In this document: one piece after another, positions 1 through 8,908 of the stretch | Layout of the letters: every line of letters starts with the position of its first letter | Numbering within the stretch: position 1 is the first letter of the stretch | NCBI GenBank assembly: GCA_946902985.2 | Contig: OX336391.1 | Location: 73,943,947-74,007,946 of the forward strand | Source: Meconema thalassinum | Taxonomy: Eukaryota > Arthropoda > Insecta > Orthoptera > Tettigoniidae | DNA: 64,000 nucleotides | Direction: 5' to 3' | The notes under the pieces: model-generated | Told to the model about the DNA's origin: nothing | Databases searched by the model: none | Seen by the model: only the letters and a program-made list of their open reading frames with translations | Made by a program: the position numbers and the translations under genes

Positions 1-1060
1 CTAGCCTAACCTAACCTACAGGGTGTGATCAAAAAGTTTCAAAATGGCGGCCGTAGCTTTACTTAACCTAACCTAAACTAACATAACCTAAACCTACGAG
101 GTGCGATCAAATTTTTTTCAAAATAGTGGTCATAGCTTAACTGAAACTAGCCTAACCTAACCTAACCTAAACCTACGAGGTGTGATCATAAATTCCCAAG
201 ATGGCGGTCGTAGCTTAACTCAACCTAACCTAACCCTACGAGGTGTGATCAAAAAGTTCGAAAATGGCTGCCATAGCTTAACTTTACCTTTGACTGATCC
301 CTGTTGTTTGACCCCTTTTGATTGATCTCTGTTGATGTATCCTTTTGGACTGGTCCCTGTTGACTAGCCCCCTTTGGACGGGTCCTTTTTGAAGGGGGTC
401 ATTTTTTTACGGGTCCCGGAGGACAGGTCCTTGTTGACGGGTCCCTGTGGGCAGGTCCCTTTGACATAATTTGGATAAAATGCATGGGCCAGTCCATAGG
501 TATCAGTCCAATGGACCCGCCCACAGGGACCCGTCAACAAGGACCCGTCCTCCAGGACCCGTAAAAAAATGACCCCCTTCAAAAAGGACCCGTCCAAAGG
601 GGGCTAGTCAACAGGGACCAGTCCAAAGGGATACATCAACAGATATCAATCAAAAGGGGTCAATCAACAGGGATCAATCAAAGGTAAAGGTAAGCTATGG
701 CAGCCATTTTCGAACTTTTTGATCACACCTCGTAGGGTAAGGTTAGGTTGTGTTAAGCTACGACCGCCATCTTGGGACTTTAAGATCACACCTCGTAGGT
801 TTAGGTTAGGTTAGGTTAGGCTAGGTTCAGTTAAGCTATGACCACTATTTTGAAAAATGTTTGATCGCACCTCGTAGGTTTAGGTTAAATTAGTTTAGGT
901 TAGGTTAAGTAAAGCTACGGCCGCCATTTTGAAACTTTTTGATCACACCTTGTAGGTTAGGTTAGGCTAGGCTCGGTTTAGTTAAGTCACAGACACATTT
1001 TTGAAACTTTTTATCACACCTCGTAGGTCTGGTTAGGTTAGGTTAGGCTACGGCCGCCAT
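1..1060. repeat. Foldback repeat with TTAGG-like subunits
   Basis: Two arms are reverse complements of each other. The left arm runs from the window edge to about 458 and the right arm from about 513 to 1060, with a ~55-bp spacer. The outer part of each arm is a series of ~70-85-bp subunits, each with CCTAA pentamers (TTAGG in the right arm), then a conserved CTACGAGGTGTGATCA block and a short AAAATGGCGGCC segment. The inner part carries short GGACCCGTCAACA-like units. The left arm is cut by the window edge. TTAGG is the usual insect telomere word, but here it is interspersed, so this is not a plain telomere tract. It could be a foldback transposon or a subtelomere-derived repeat. Confidence 0.85.
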
Positions 1061-1689
1061 CTTGTGAGGAGGGTGAGGAGGAGGAGGTGCTAGAACTGTC
1101 CCTTGTGGGTAGTGGGGTTAAATACCTGTCATTTACGTTAAACAAACTTTCTTGTAAAAATTCCTAGTTTCCAAAATATAGCCCCGTTTTAAAATGAACA
1201 TTTTTGGAAAAAATGTCAAACATTCCATATTTGTTCTTACGATTAAGGATATAAAAGCCATTGGTTTGAGTCTATATATGACTTTATAGGATGATTAGTT
1301 TTCAAAATATGGCCTACTTTCCAAATACTGTTTTGGAAAAATTTGAAGAATATTATATTTTTTGACTGAGAGTGGGATAAACGTAGGTGTTGGAGTTAGC
1401 ATATGATTTGATATGATTTTTAGTTTAAACATATAGCCTACTTTCTCCAATTTACCTTTTTTGAAAAATGTGAAAAATATATAAGGTTTTTGACTAGACG
1501 TTGAATAGAGTTGAGAGACAATCATTAACCTTAGAGTACTTTGGATTCTTGGAATTTTAGTGTGTTGTTGTTGCTTACAAACATGGCGGTAAGCATTATA
1601 CTACCATAAAAAAAGGTTGAGATACTTTCCAAGACCAAGAGAAAAATCCTCTAAATACATTGACAACAATAACTTGTCAAATAAGCCAT
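1061..1689. other. No gene recognised
   Basis: AT-rich sequence. I see no convincing coding frame, RNA gene or repeat boundary here. A phrase like TTTCAAAATATGGCC recurs loosely two or three times, which hints at an old dispersed repeat. Confidence 0.4.
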
Positions 1690-2400
1690 TACAAATAAGG
1701 TATTAACGTAAACCACCAAAAATAAGCCACCAACATAGGCCACCACTATAAGTCACCACCATAAGCCACCATAAGCCATCACCACAAGCCACCATCATAA
1801 GCCACCACAAGCCACCACCATAAGCCATTATAAACCACCACCATAACCCACCATCATATGCAACCACCATAAGCCACCACCATATGCCACCACCATAAGC
1901 CACCACCATAAGCCACCATCATAAGCCACCAACATTAGCCACCAACATAAGCCACCAACATAAGTCACCAACATATGTCATCAACATAAGCCACCACCAT
2001 AAACCACCATCATAAACCTACAGCATAAGCCACCACCATAAGCCACCAACATAAGCCATCAACTTAAGCTATCAACCTAAGACATTAACCTAAACCATTA
2101 ACATATACCATCAACATAGGCCAGCAACATAAACCATCAACATAAGCCACCACCATAAGCCAACAACATATGTCATCAACATTAGCCACCAACATAAGCT
2201 ATCAACATAAGTCACCAACATAAGTCATCAACATAAGCCACTAACATAAGCCACCAACATAAGCCATTAACATAAGCCACCACCATAAACCATCAACATA
2301 AGCCACCAAAATCAACCAACAACACATGTCATCAACATAAGCCACCCACATAAGCCACCCGCATATGCCACCAACATCATCCTGCATAAAACGTCAACAC
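1690..2400. repeat. 15-bp minisatellite
   Basis: About 700 bp of tandem, mildly diverged copies of a 15-bp unit of the form CATAAGCCACCAACA. The unit length is a multiple of three, so one frame stays open on the minus strand and yields a meaningless Gly/Trp-rich translation (1703-1909). The array ends about 65 bp before the FLYWCH ORF. Confidence 0.9.
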
Positions 2401-2463
2401 AATATCATTCTTTCACCACAAGTGTTCAGACCTTTGTAGTAGGCGGATCGACTGTACAAGTCA

Positions 2464-3132
2464 GTGGCTACTATGGAATATACTATAACCAATAAAGGTA
2501 AACCACGTGCCCTGTATCATGGGTACTCTTATAACTATAAGCGAGAAAATGCGAATGGCATCATATTTTGGCAGTGCTCAAAACAAAGAACAACAAAATG
2601 TCTAGGTCATCTAAAAAGTAAACATAGTGAGGTCCTAAGTGTGGGTACTCATCAATGTGGTATACCAAATGAAACACCGTTAGTGTTAACAAAATATGAT
2701 CAAAAGAACAAGAAAAAGCAAGCCCAACAAAAACATAGTGTTACTCAACATAGTGACTTCCTTGTGAAAAAACATTTATCTCCTCAAAAAGTCATGTTAG
2801 GACAGTTGTCAACGTTCAATAAAACCGTAACACAATCAAAAGCAACACAGACTCTTCAAGAGGTCCTTTTGAAAAAGAAAAAAAAAGAATTGGATAGTTC
2901 TAGTGAAGTTGAGGATGATGATGATGATGATGATGATGGTGATAATAATGGTGACAATGACTATAATAATTATAAAGATAATATTTATAATGATGATGAT
3001 GATGATGATGATGATGAAAAAGAAGAGGATGAGGGTTTAATGTCTATAAAACCATTGCGGCTTCCCCAGTTTTTAAGAACAAGAGTACCTGGAGAAAGTT
3101 GTAAAAGGATCTACAACAAGCGTTGTGTTTAA
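2464..3132 (+). CDS. FLYWCH-type zinc-finger protein with acidic tail
   Basis: A 222-residue ORF. Residues ~5-68 resemble a FLYWCH zinc finger: a GKPRALYHGYSY stretch, then FWQC with a second Cys about eight residues on (TKCLGH), and a final H-x-C (THQC) where most members have H-x-H. FLYWCH domains bind DNA or protein and are widespread in insects, often in genes derived from Mutator-type transposases; that origin is inference here. The middle is Lys/Gln-rich. Residues ~145-190 hold two long Asp runs separated by Asn/Tyr-rich sequence, encoded by GAT repeats. The C terminus is basic. A polyadenylation signal lies 74 bp after the stop. The ATG at 2464 is the first in frame; a second at 2473 is equally plausible. 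Transcription and any upstream exon are not visible. Confidence 0.65.
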   Translation: MATMEYTITNKGKPRALYHGYSYNYKRENANGIIFWQCSKQRTTKCLGHLKSKHSEVLSVGTHQCGIPNETPLVLTKYDQKNKKKQAQQKHSVTQHSDFLVKKHLSPQKVMLGQLSTFNKTVTQSKATQTLQEVLLKKKKKELDSSSEVEDDDDDDDDGDNNGDNDYNNYKDNIYNDDDDDDDDEKEEDEGLMSIKPLRLPQFLRTRVPGESCKRIYNKRCV

Positions 3133-3205
3133 AAATCTATATCAAACAATGGTAAAGAGATAAAAAGTTGTATTCAGTGTGTAACTATTGTAAAAAAACT
3201 AAATG

Positions 3206-3211
3206 AATAAA
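3206..3211 (+). promoter_or_regulatory. Polyadenylation signal AATAAA
   Basis: A canonical AATAAA lies about 75 bp downstream of the FLYWCH ORF stop, a normal 3' UTR length. This supports the ORF being an mRNA end, but AATAAA is common by chance in AT-rich DNA. Confidence 0.5.
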
Positions 3212-3356
3212 AATATTGTATGGGTATTGGCTCTGACTATAGTCTCTGACTATGTTCAGAAAGAGAGTGGCCTTAAACAATACACTATATCTATGGTTTG
3301 TGTACCGAGTATCATAATAATACAGTGTGGCCAAGCCATGTTAAGGCAATAGTTAT

Positions 3357-3439
3357 GTCAGGTAAGGGATTCGAACCCTAAGGAATTATACAGAAATTTG
3401 ATCTTAAGTCAAACACCTCAACCACTCGGCCAACCTGAC
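3357..3439 (-). tRNA. tRNA-Leu (anticodon UAA)
   Basis: On the minus strand an 83-nt cloverleaf folds with a 7-bp acceptor stem (GTCAGGT with ACCTGAC), a D arm with the A box TGGCCGAGTGG, a 5-bp anticodon stem TTTGA/TCAAA around loop CTTAAGA (anticodon TAA), a long class-II variable arm, and a T loop TTCGAAT with B box GGTTCGAATCC. Length and long variable arm fit tRNA-Leu. The outermost T-stem pair is a T-T mismatch and the variable arm pairs weakly, so it may be a diverged or pseudo copy. No intron. Confidence 0.75.
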
Positions 3440-3720
3440 AGTTACTAATTTAATTGGTCTTGAGGACTTGAGTGTTTACAAAACTTTTTCCAGTATACAT
3501 TGACTAAACCACTTGCTTGTTTTGAAATATAGATTTTGTTTTGTTTTACCATAACATTGCAGTTATGAGTCTTGTGAACTGGATGTTCAATATAGGGTTA
3601 AAGGCATTTTAAAATCATTTTAGAAAAGCTCTTAGGTATCGTGTCATGGGTTTTAGTAATGCATTACTGTTCGTTGACTAACATTTACCGTTACACAACA
3701 TTATTTTGGTGAACGTACAT
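3440..3720. other. No feature recognised
   Basis: Between the tRNA and a LINE fragment I see only AT-rich unique-looking sequence. Confidence 0.35.
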
Positions 3721-3872
3721 GTTGTTGTTTGAGTCTTTAGTCCTTTGACTCGTTTGATGCAGATCTCAGTGCCTATCTGTCCCGAGCTAATCGTTTCATC
3801 TCTATATAGCTACCACATCCTACATTCAAGGCTATCTGTTTAACATATTCTAACCTTTCTCTCCCCCTACAA
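3721..3872 (-). mobile_element. 3'-end fragment of an RTE-like LINE
   Basis: About 150 bp closely match the 3' end of the larger LINE at 22538-24000, starting at the same GTTTGAGTCTT end and running through GCTAATCGTTTCATCTCTA. It is the same orientation as that element (sense strand is minus). Only the last part of the coding region is left, so it is a 5'-truncated copy. Confidence 0.8.
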
Positions 3873-3875
3873 GCT

Positions 3876-3995
3876 CTTGGGTTCAATTCCTAGCTTTAAC
3901 ACAAAATTTAAAAGTGGTATGAGGACTAAAACAAGTATACTCAGTCTCGGGTGGTCCAAAATAAGTAGGGTTTGATTCACACCTCAACCATACAG
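3876..3995 (+). mobile_element. tRNA-derived SINE fragment
   Basis: Directly abuts the LINE fragment. It starts with a B-box-like GGGTTCAATTCC and has a second similar GGTTTGATTCAC 90 bp later, separated by a Gly-codon-like AGTGGTATGAGGAC block known from arthropod SINE bodies. The A box is missing, so this is a headless fragment. Confidence 0.5.
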
Positions 3996-4988
3996 CACCT
4001 ATTTTTTTATTTTTATTTTAAATAATGATAGCCATTTGTTCATTTTCACATTTCACACATTACAATTTGTCAATTTTCCATTTGCATTTCTTTTAAATGT
4101 CAGTTTAAAGTTTTTGAATTTCATGATATGGAAACATGGATTTTCCAATTTGTTGTTTACACATTTTATTTTTATTTTGTTTATGTCAAAAGTTCATATT
4201 TGCGAAACATGATTTTTTCATTTTAAGATTTTGTAAATGGTGTTAAAGTGAGTGCTTGGCCATTGCGATCGTACAGTCTGTCTATGTGTTTGCAAAACAT
4301 AGAGGTCTACTATTACTACTGCAGGTAAGGCTGTTTCTACACACACTCTCTCTCTCTCTTTCTGTGTAGTCATACATCCACACAACCTTGTCTGTCATTG
4401 AGAACAAACACACAACCACTCTTTTTATCCCTATAATCATCATTGACATGCACACTCATCCCAAAGAACTTTAATTATACATTTAACATTTACCATTACA
4501 AAAATAAATGGTTTCCACTATTTACAAAAAATTAACTATTTACAATTACAAAAATAAATATTTACTAAATACTAAATCAATTAAATCTACTGGTTACAAA
4601 AGCCATGTCTCTAAACAATAAAATATCGAAATCACACCTCCTCCTCGTGGTTATAACCCCTTGCTAGGCTAATGCGTAGGTCATTCGTCTGCACGCATGT
4701 GTTATCCATCAAGGCAAAAGTTCCACAAGATACGAATTATAGTTGCTGGATTGTATCCTGCACCGTTTATGTGACATAGCTATACCAGTTCATGAAATCG
4801 CTAGGTAGTTCTCTACATATAGCTCTGCATATGGCTTCCTTACAGCTAGTGTGCGATAGGCAGCATTAACTGTATATCACACCCAGTCCACCTTTGTATT
4901 TGTAATCCAAGTAATAATTTGAAAAGAGACGAGTGTAATCGGTTTAAAACATTATCTCTGCTTTTTATATGTTTATGACATGCGTATT
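3996..4988. other. No gene recognised
   Basis: AT-rich; contains a T-rich stretch at 4000-4250 and a short CT run near 4346-4365. Nothing codes convincingly on either strand. Confidence 0.35.
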
Positions 4989-4989
4989 A

Positions 4990-5058
4990 ACCTGAAATCA
5001 AACCCTAGTCCACTTTAGTGAAAGGCTAACAGCTTAACCACTGCGCCACTATGCCCTT
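4990..5058 (-). mobile_element. tRNA-derived SINE head
   Basis: Minus strand reads GGGCATAGTGGCGCAGTGG (A box TGGCGCAGTGG) followed ~40 nt later by a B-box-like GGGTTTGATTTC. The spacing fits an RNA polymerase III promoter of a tRNA-derived SINE. No cloverleaf can be drawn. Confidence 0.55.
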
Positions 5059-5267
5059 TTTTCTTAGTTTTATTCGTTCTAGGAATTAGAGCTTGAAATC
5101 GAGTTAAAATCTCTAGTGTAAGTGGCACATGTGCTCGCCACTGCAGCACAAAATGGTTAGCTGGTAACATTAGACAACCGGAAATGATTGCATTTCTGTT
5201 AGCCAAGCATTTCTGTCATCTGCCTACAGTGTGAGCACTGTCAGCAAGACAGTTTAGTTTAGAACAA

Positions 5268-5276
5268 GTGTGTGTT

Positions 5277-5307
<31 letters not shown>

Positions 5308-5308
5308 A
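5268..5308. repeat. (GT)n microsatellite
   Basis: About 40 bp of GT dinucleotides interrupted by two TTTs. Confidence 0.85.
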
Positions 5309-5879
5309 GATTATTAGCCTCAAGTATTTAACGCTTGTTGTGTGTAGCGACCATCTTGTCCCAGTAACCACTGAGCAAGTTTTAACAGTCAACCCATAAA
5401 AACAGTATAGGATAGTTGTGTGTGTTTCATGTATTTGTGTGTGTGCATTAGCATCATGCACTAGCTTTACCTACACTCTATAGGTTGAGCGTTAACCCTT
5501 TCCTTTCTGACATTACCAATGACCACATTCACCCACAAGTTTTACACTTAAACCATTGACTTCTTTTTGATTGAGTTTGCTTCGGTTTAGTTCGGTTTAG
5601 TTGGGTTTGATTCAGCTTGGATCAGTTTAGTTCGATATAGTCACTATTTTGGATTTTAGCTATCCTCTTTAACCAATCAATTAAAGATTGTCTACTCTTA
5701 TTTCTTGAATCGATAAATCAGATTTTGTATACACCATTTGTCATTTATTATCCCATACCTACAACCTATACTCTCTCTGTACTACAGTTTGATCTGAAAA
5801 CAAGTTCCAATGGTGAAAGATTTGTCAGTCACCATACATGTAGCATACAATAATTCTTTCACTACCTAGCTATGTTTCA

Positions 5880-6420
5880 TCACTCACTGTAAATATTTCA
5901 CACGTCCATATCCGATTATTAGTTTATAAAATCTCAGGTCGATGACCTTGATGTATTGGGTATTTTTGGGTAAATTCATTAGCCATGGGAAAGGGTTGAC
6001 CATTCTAAGTCCTATGACACCTCACATGTTGATATTCGATTATTAGTTTATAAAATCTCAGGTCAATGACCTTGCTGTTTTGGATTTTTGGGGTAAATTC
6101 ATTGGTCATGGGAAAGGGTTAACCATTCGTAGTCCTATGACACCTCACTTGACCCTCTCTACTGATAAGTTTAAAAATATTAGGTCAATGAACTTGCTGT
6201 TTTGGGTATTTTGGGTAAATTCGTTGGTCATTGAAAAGTGTTGGCCATCCTGAGTCTTGTGACACCTTACTCGTCCCTCTCTGATTATTAGTTGATAAAA
6301 TCTTAGGTTAATGACCTTGCTGTTTTATTTTGGGGTAAATTCATTGGTCATGGGGAGGGGTTGGCCATTTTAAGTCCTATGACACCTCACATGACCCTCT
6401 GTGATTATTAGTTAGCGAGA
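5880..6420. repeat. ~120-bp tandem repeat, about four and a half units
   Basis: Units share CCGATTATTAGTTTATAAAA, CAGGTCAATGACCTTGCTG, GGTAAATTCATTGGTCATGG and CCTATGACACCTCAC in the same order. Divergence between units is moderate, so the array is old. Confidence 0.85.
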
Positions 6421-6617
6421 TATTAACAAAAGTGTACTTAGGCCCTTTTGACAAAAAAGAAAAATACATTGAAAAACGGGGCGTCATACCAAGTCCAACG
6501 ACCCCTCATACAAGTCCCTAGCTTTATTGGTTCATGAGATATTAAAAAGCCAATGACCTATTAGTTTTGGATCTTTTGGTTATTATTTTTAAATAACTCA
6601 TCTATAAATCATTATTT

Positions 6618-6745
6618 AAAATGTCCGCCCTCTTACGAAAACCCCAAGTGCACATGCGTAAAAACAAAAAACAAACATGTTAATTCATAGTAGCAATCGG
6701 CTCTTCACATGCGTTTCATGTGGAACAACGTTTAATTTCATCATA
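6618..6745 (+). pseudogene. C2H2 zinc-finger remnant
   Basis: Two short frames joined by a frameshift encode a basic stretch (KPQVHMRKNKK) and then MLIHSSNRLFTCVSCGTTF, which matches a C2H2 linker plus the first half of a finger (C-x2-C-x3-F). The second half is lost where a GGACCCGTC-type repeat begins. A similar remnant lies at 7159-7368, so the two probably come from one duplicated or split sequence. Confidence 0.45.
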
Positions 6746-6750
6746 TCATT

Positions 6751-7158
6751 AGGGACGAGTCCAAAGGGACCGGTCCAAAGGGAACAGTCAAAAGGACCCG
6801 TCCATAGGGTCCCGTCAACAAGGACTCGTCAACAAGGACCCGTCAACAATTACTCGTCAACAATGACCTGTCAACAATGGCCCATCAACAGGGACTTGTC
6901 CACAAGGACCCGTCAACAATGACCTGTCAACAAAGACTCGTCCACAGGGACTCGTCAACAATGACCCGCCAACAATGACTCGTCAACAATGACCCATCAA
7001 CAGGGGCCCGACAGCAGGGGCTCGTCAACAATAACAGGGGCTCTCGCCTCAAGGCCTAACATGCCCCTCTTTGTTTATCAGTTTGCCTATCGACAAGCAC
7101 CACTTGGGAAGCGTTTTGATCACCCCTCGTGGGTTGGGTTAAGTTAGGTTACACTACA
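6751..7158. repeat. Second copy of the foldback-family repeat
   Basis: 6751-7040 is a run of ~13-15-bp units of the type GGACCCGTCAACAAT, the same units seen in the inner arms of the 1-1060 foldback. 7110-7158 then gives TTTTGATCACCCCTCGTGGG plus TTAGG-like words, the same order as the right arm of that foldback. Only one arm is evident. Confidence 0.75.
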
Positions 7159-7368
7159 GCCACCATCTGCAAAAAGGCCGCCCTCGTACAAAAGCTGAGT
7201 GGACATGTGTGTAAAAAACGGAAAACATTCATGTTAATTCATAGTGGCATTCCACCGAACACATGCACTTTATGTAAAACAACGTTTTATTCCATATCGG
7301 CATTCAAACTCTCACATGTTGCAATTGGAAAGAGAGATTCTCTACAAAATTACAATTTCACCCCCTAG
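7159..7368 (+). pseudogene. C2H2 zinc-finger remnant
   Basis: An open frame reads CKKAALVQKLSGHV, then FMLIHSGIPPNTCTLCKTTF and YSISAFKLSHV. This keeps the inter-finger linker and a C-x2-C-x3-F...H core. It parallels the remnant at 6618-6745. The linker has lost the TGEKPY consensus and the final His is not in register, so I read it as decayed. Confidence 0.45.
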
Positions 7369-7546
7369 TAGGGGTAGGTTTTATTTTGTGGTGGTGATAT
7401 GTTGTCCATTGGAAAGGGGGTGTTAGCCCGAGTTCAATGACACCTCGTACAAGTCTCTAGCCTGATTGGTTCGCGAGATATCGCCATTTTAGTATTCCAG
7501 CGGTGGAGCAGTGGCGGTGGCATTAGAACCCCCACAAACACACTAC

Positions 7547-8376
7547 TTACTTGAAATACAGAATAAAAACTGATCAATGGTAAAAATTGTTTAAATAAAT
7601 GGGAGTTGCCTACGAATCACGATAATCTCCGAAGCGTTACCTTAACATGCAGTTTTGTTCATATAAAGTAATCTTAGCCGGTCAGGCTTTTGCTATTTTT
7701 GGTTTTATTCCATGTTTATATTCCATATCAGTGACCCGTGTAGTCACGTGCAATGCTGTCTTTCCTTGTGTGTGTATTGAGCAATTGGCCAGGTTGGCAG
7801 CTCATTTTGTCAAGTGCGTCATCGCACTAATGGAGGGTCTCAGGGAGATTCCTGTAAATAGTAGATGTTTAGTTTGTGTGTCAGCATTAGATTTTTAAGG
7901 GTTTTTATTAGTGTCATGCCCATATCCATAAACGTTGATTTACGCGATGATTGTTCGTGAGCACCGTGGCTGTTAACCCGTTGTAAACGAACAGTCATCC
8001 AAGTACTCATTTCTCGTAGTTAGTCATCACGCGTACATAAAATCCAAATGCAAGGTAGTGGAACTAGGATCCACATTTTTTTATAAAGGGGGAGATCCGT
8101 CAGACTCCTCAACATTGATAGAAGTTCCTGTCATGGGAAAATTCAGGGAGGATATTTTTATTATTGTTGTTTATTTTCTTTTTATGCACAATTAGTCATT
8201 AAATCATGTTATTATTTTACGTTTTGTCTCCTTACTTTCTTAATTATAGTTTTAATCCTATGACCCTTGCCTCAGTAGAGCATGTTGTTTGGCGGACGTA
8301 AACATCACACTAAGAACTGAGCGCGACCCCTTGATCAAGATTCTTGCATATAAACACTGCTATTATGAAGGGTTCA
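7547..8376 (+). repeat. 5' LTR of the Gypsy element (left edge probably truncated)
   Basis: Matches 17093-17922 base for base apart from eight substitutions. It ends in ...GGGTTCA. Candidate TATA elements are TATAAA near 8350 and TTTATAAAGG near 8082. An 83-codon frame (7647-7898) is open in both LTRs but has no recognisable domain. The left end begins TTACTTGAAATA and lacks the TGTTTCAC start seen after the polypurine tract at the other end. Confidence 0.9.
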
Positions 8377-8388
8377 TAGGGATAAAAC

Positions 8389-8411
8389 TGGCGCGGCCAA
8401 GCGTGGGGCCA
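8389..8411 (+). promoter_or_regulatory. Primer-binding-site-like sequence
   Basis: Twelve bases after the 5' LTR the sequence reads TGGCGCGGCCAAGCGTGGGG. TGGCGC is the classic start of a primer-binding site complementary to the 3' CCA end of a tRNA, and the whole resembles the Lys-tRNA type with small insertions. The 12-base offset and the insertions make the assignment tentative. Confidence 0.45.
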
Positions 8412-8908
8412 TTCACTGTGGTGTAACGGCGGAGAAATTACACATGTCGATATTGGCGTATTTGAGTAAAACTGACATGCCGCAAGTGCAGGCAGATATG
8501 ACGGTATTTATTCACCGGAAAGTGATATTTTATTAAAAGTAATTGAGGCGAAGTGGATACCGCCAAATGTGTGAAAAATAAATTAAAATCAGGAGTTTGC
8601 AAAGTAAAATACGGTTCACGTTTTTGTCTATTGAATTAAAGTAAAAGGTAATATATGTGATACCGGGCGCCCAATGATTAAAGTTAAAACTAGATTTGTT
8701 TAGAACGTCAAACTCATGGAAATATTAGGAGGCTGTAGCCTAAAATTACAATTAATACTCTGTTAATTAGTCAGTGTTAATATCAGATCAGGATAACAAT
8801 TTAATGACTAAATATGTGCTTGGGTTTAAAATTAAAATTGAGTAAAATTAGAACTACTCAGAGATGCAATCGACTAGCGGGATTAAATGTAAAAATAAAT
8901 GAACTGAG
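8412..8908. other. Gypsy leader region
   Basis: Non-coding sequence between the primer-binding-like site and gag, with several short upstream ATGs (for example at 8814). This is where packaging signals would lie, but none can be identified by eye. Confidence 0.5.

Noticed and set aside
1..300. True telomere tract
   Set aside because: CCTAA words are interspersed with unique blocks and reversed in the right arm, so it is not a simple terminal array.
1703..1909. Gly/Trp-rich ORF on the minus strand
   Set aside because: It is a translation of the 15-bp minisatellite; the unit length is divisible by three, so it stays open by necessity.
1690..2400. CRISPR-like appearance of regular short repeats
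   Set aside because: Units are contiguous 15-mers without unique spacers and the genome is eukaryotic.
7647..7898. 83-codon ORF in the 5' LTR, repeated at 17193-17444
   Set aside because: Conserved only because the LTRs are nearly identical; no domain or start context supports a protein.
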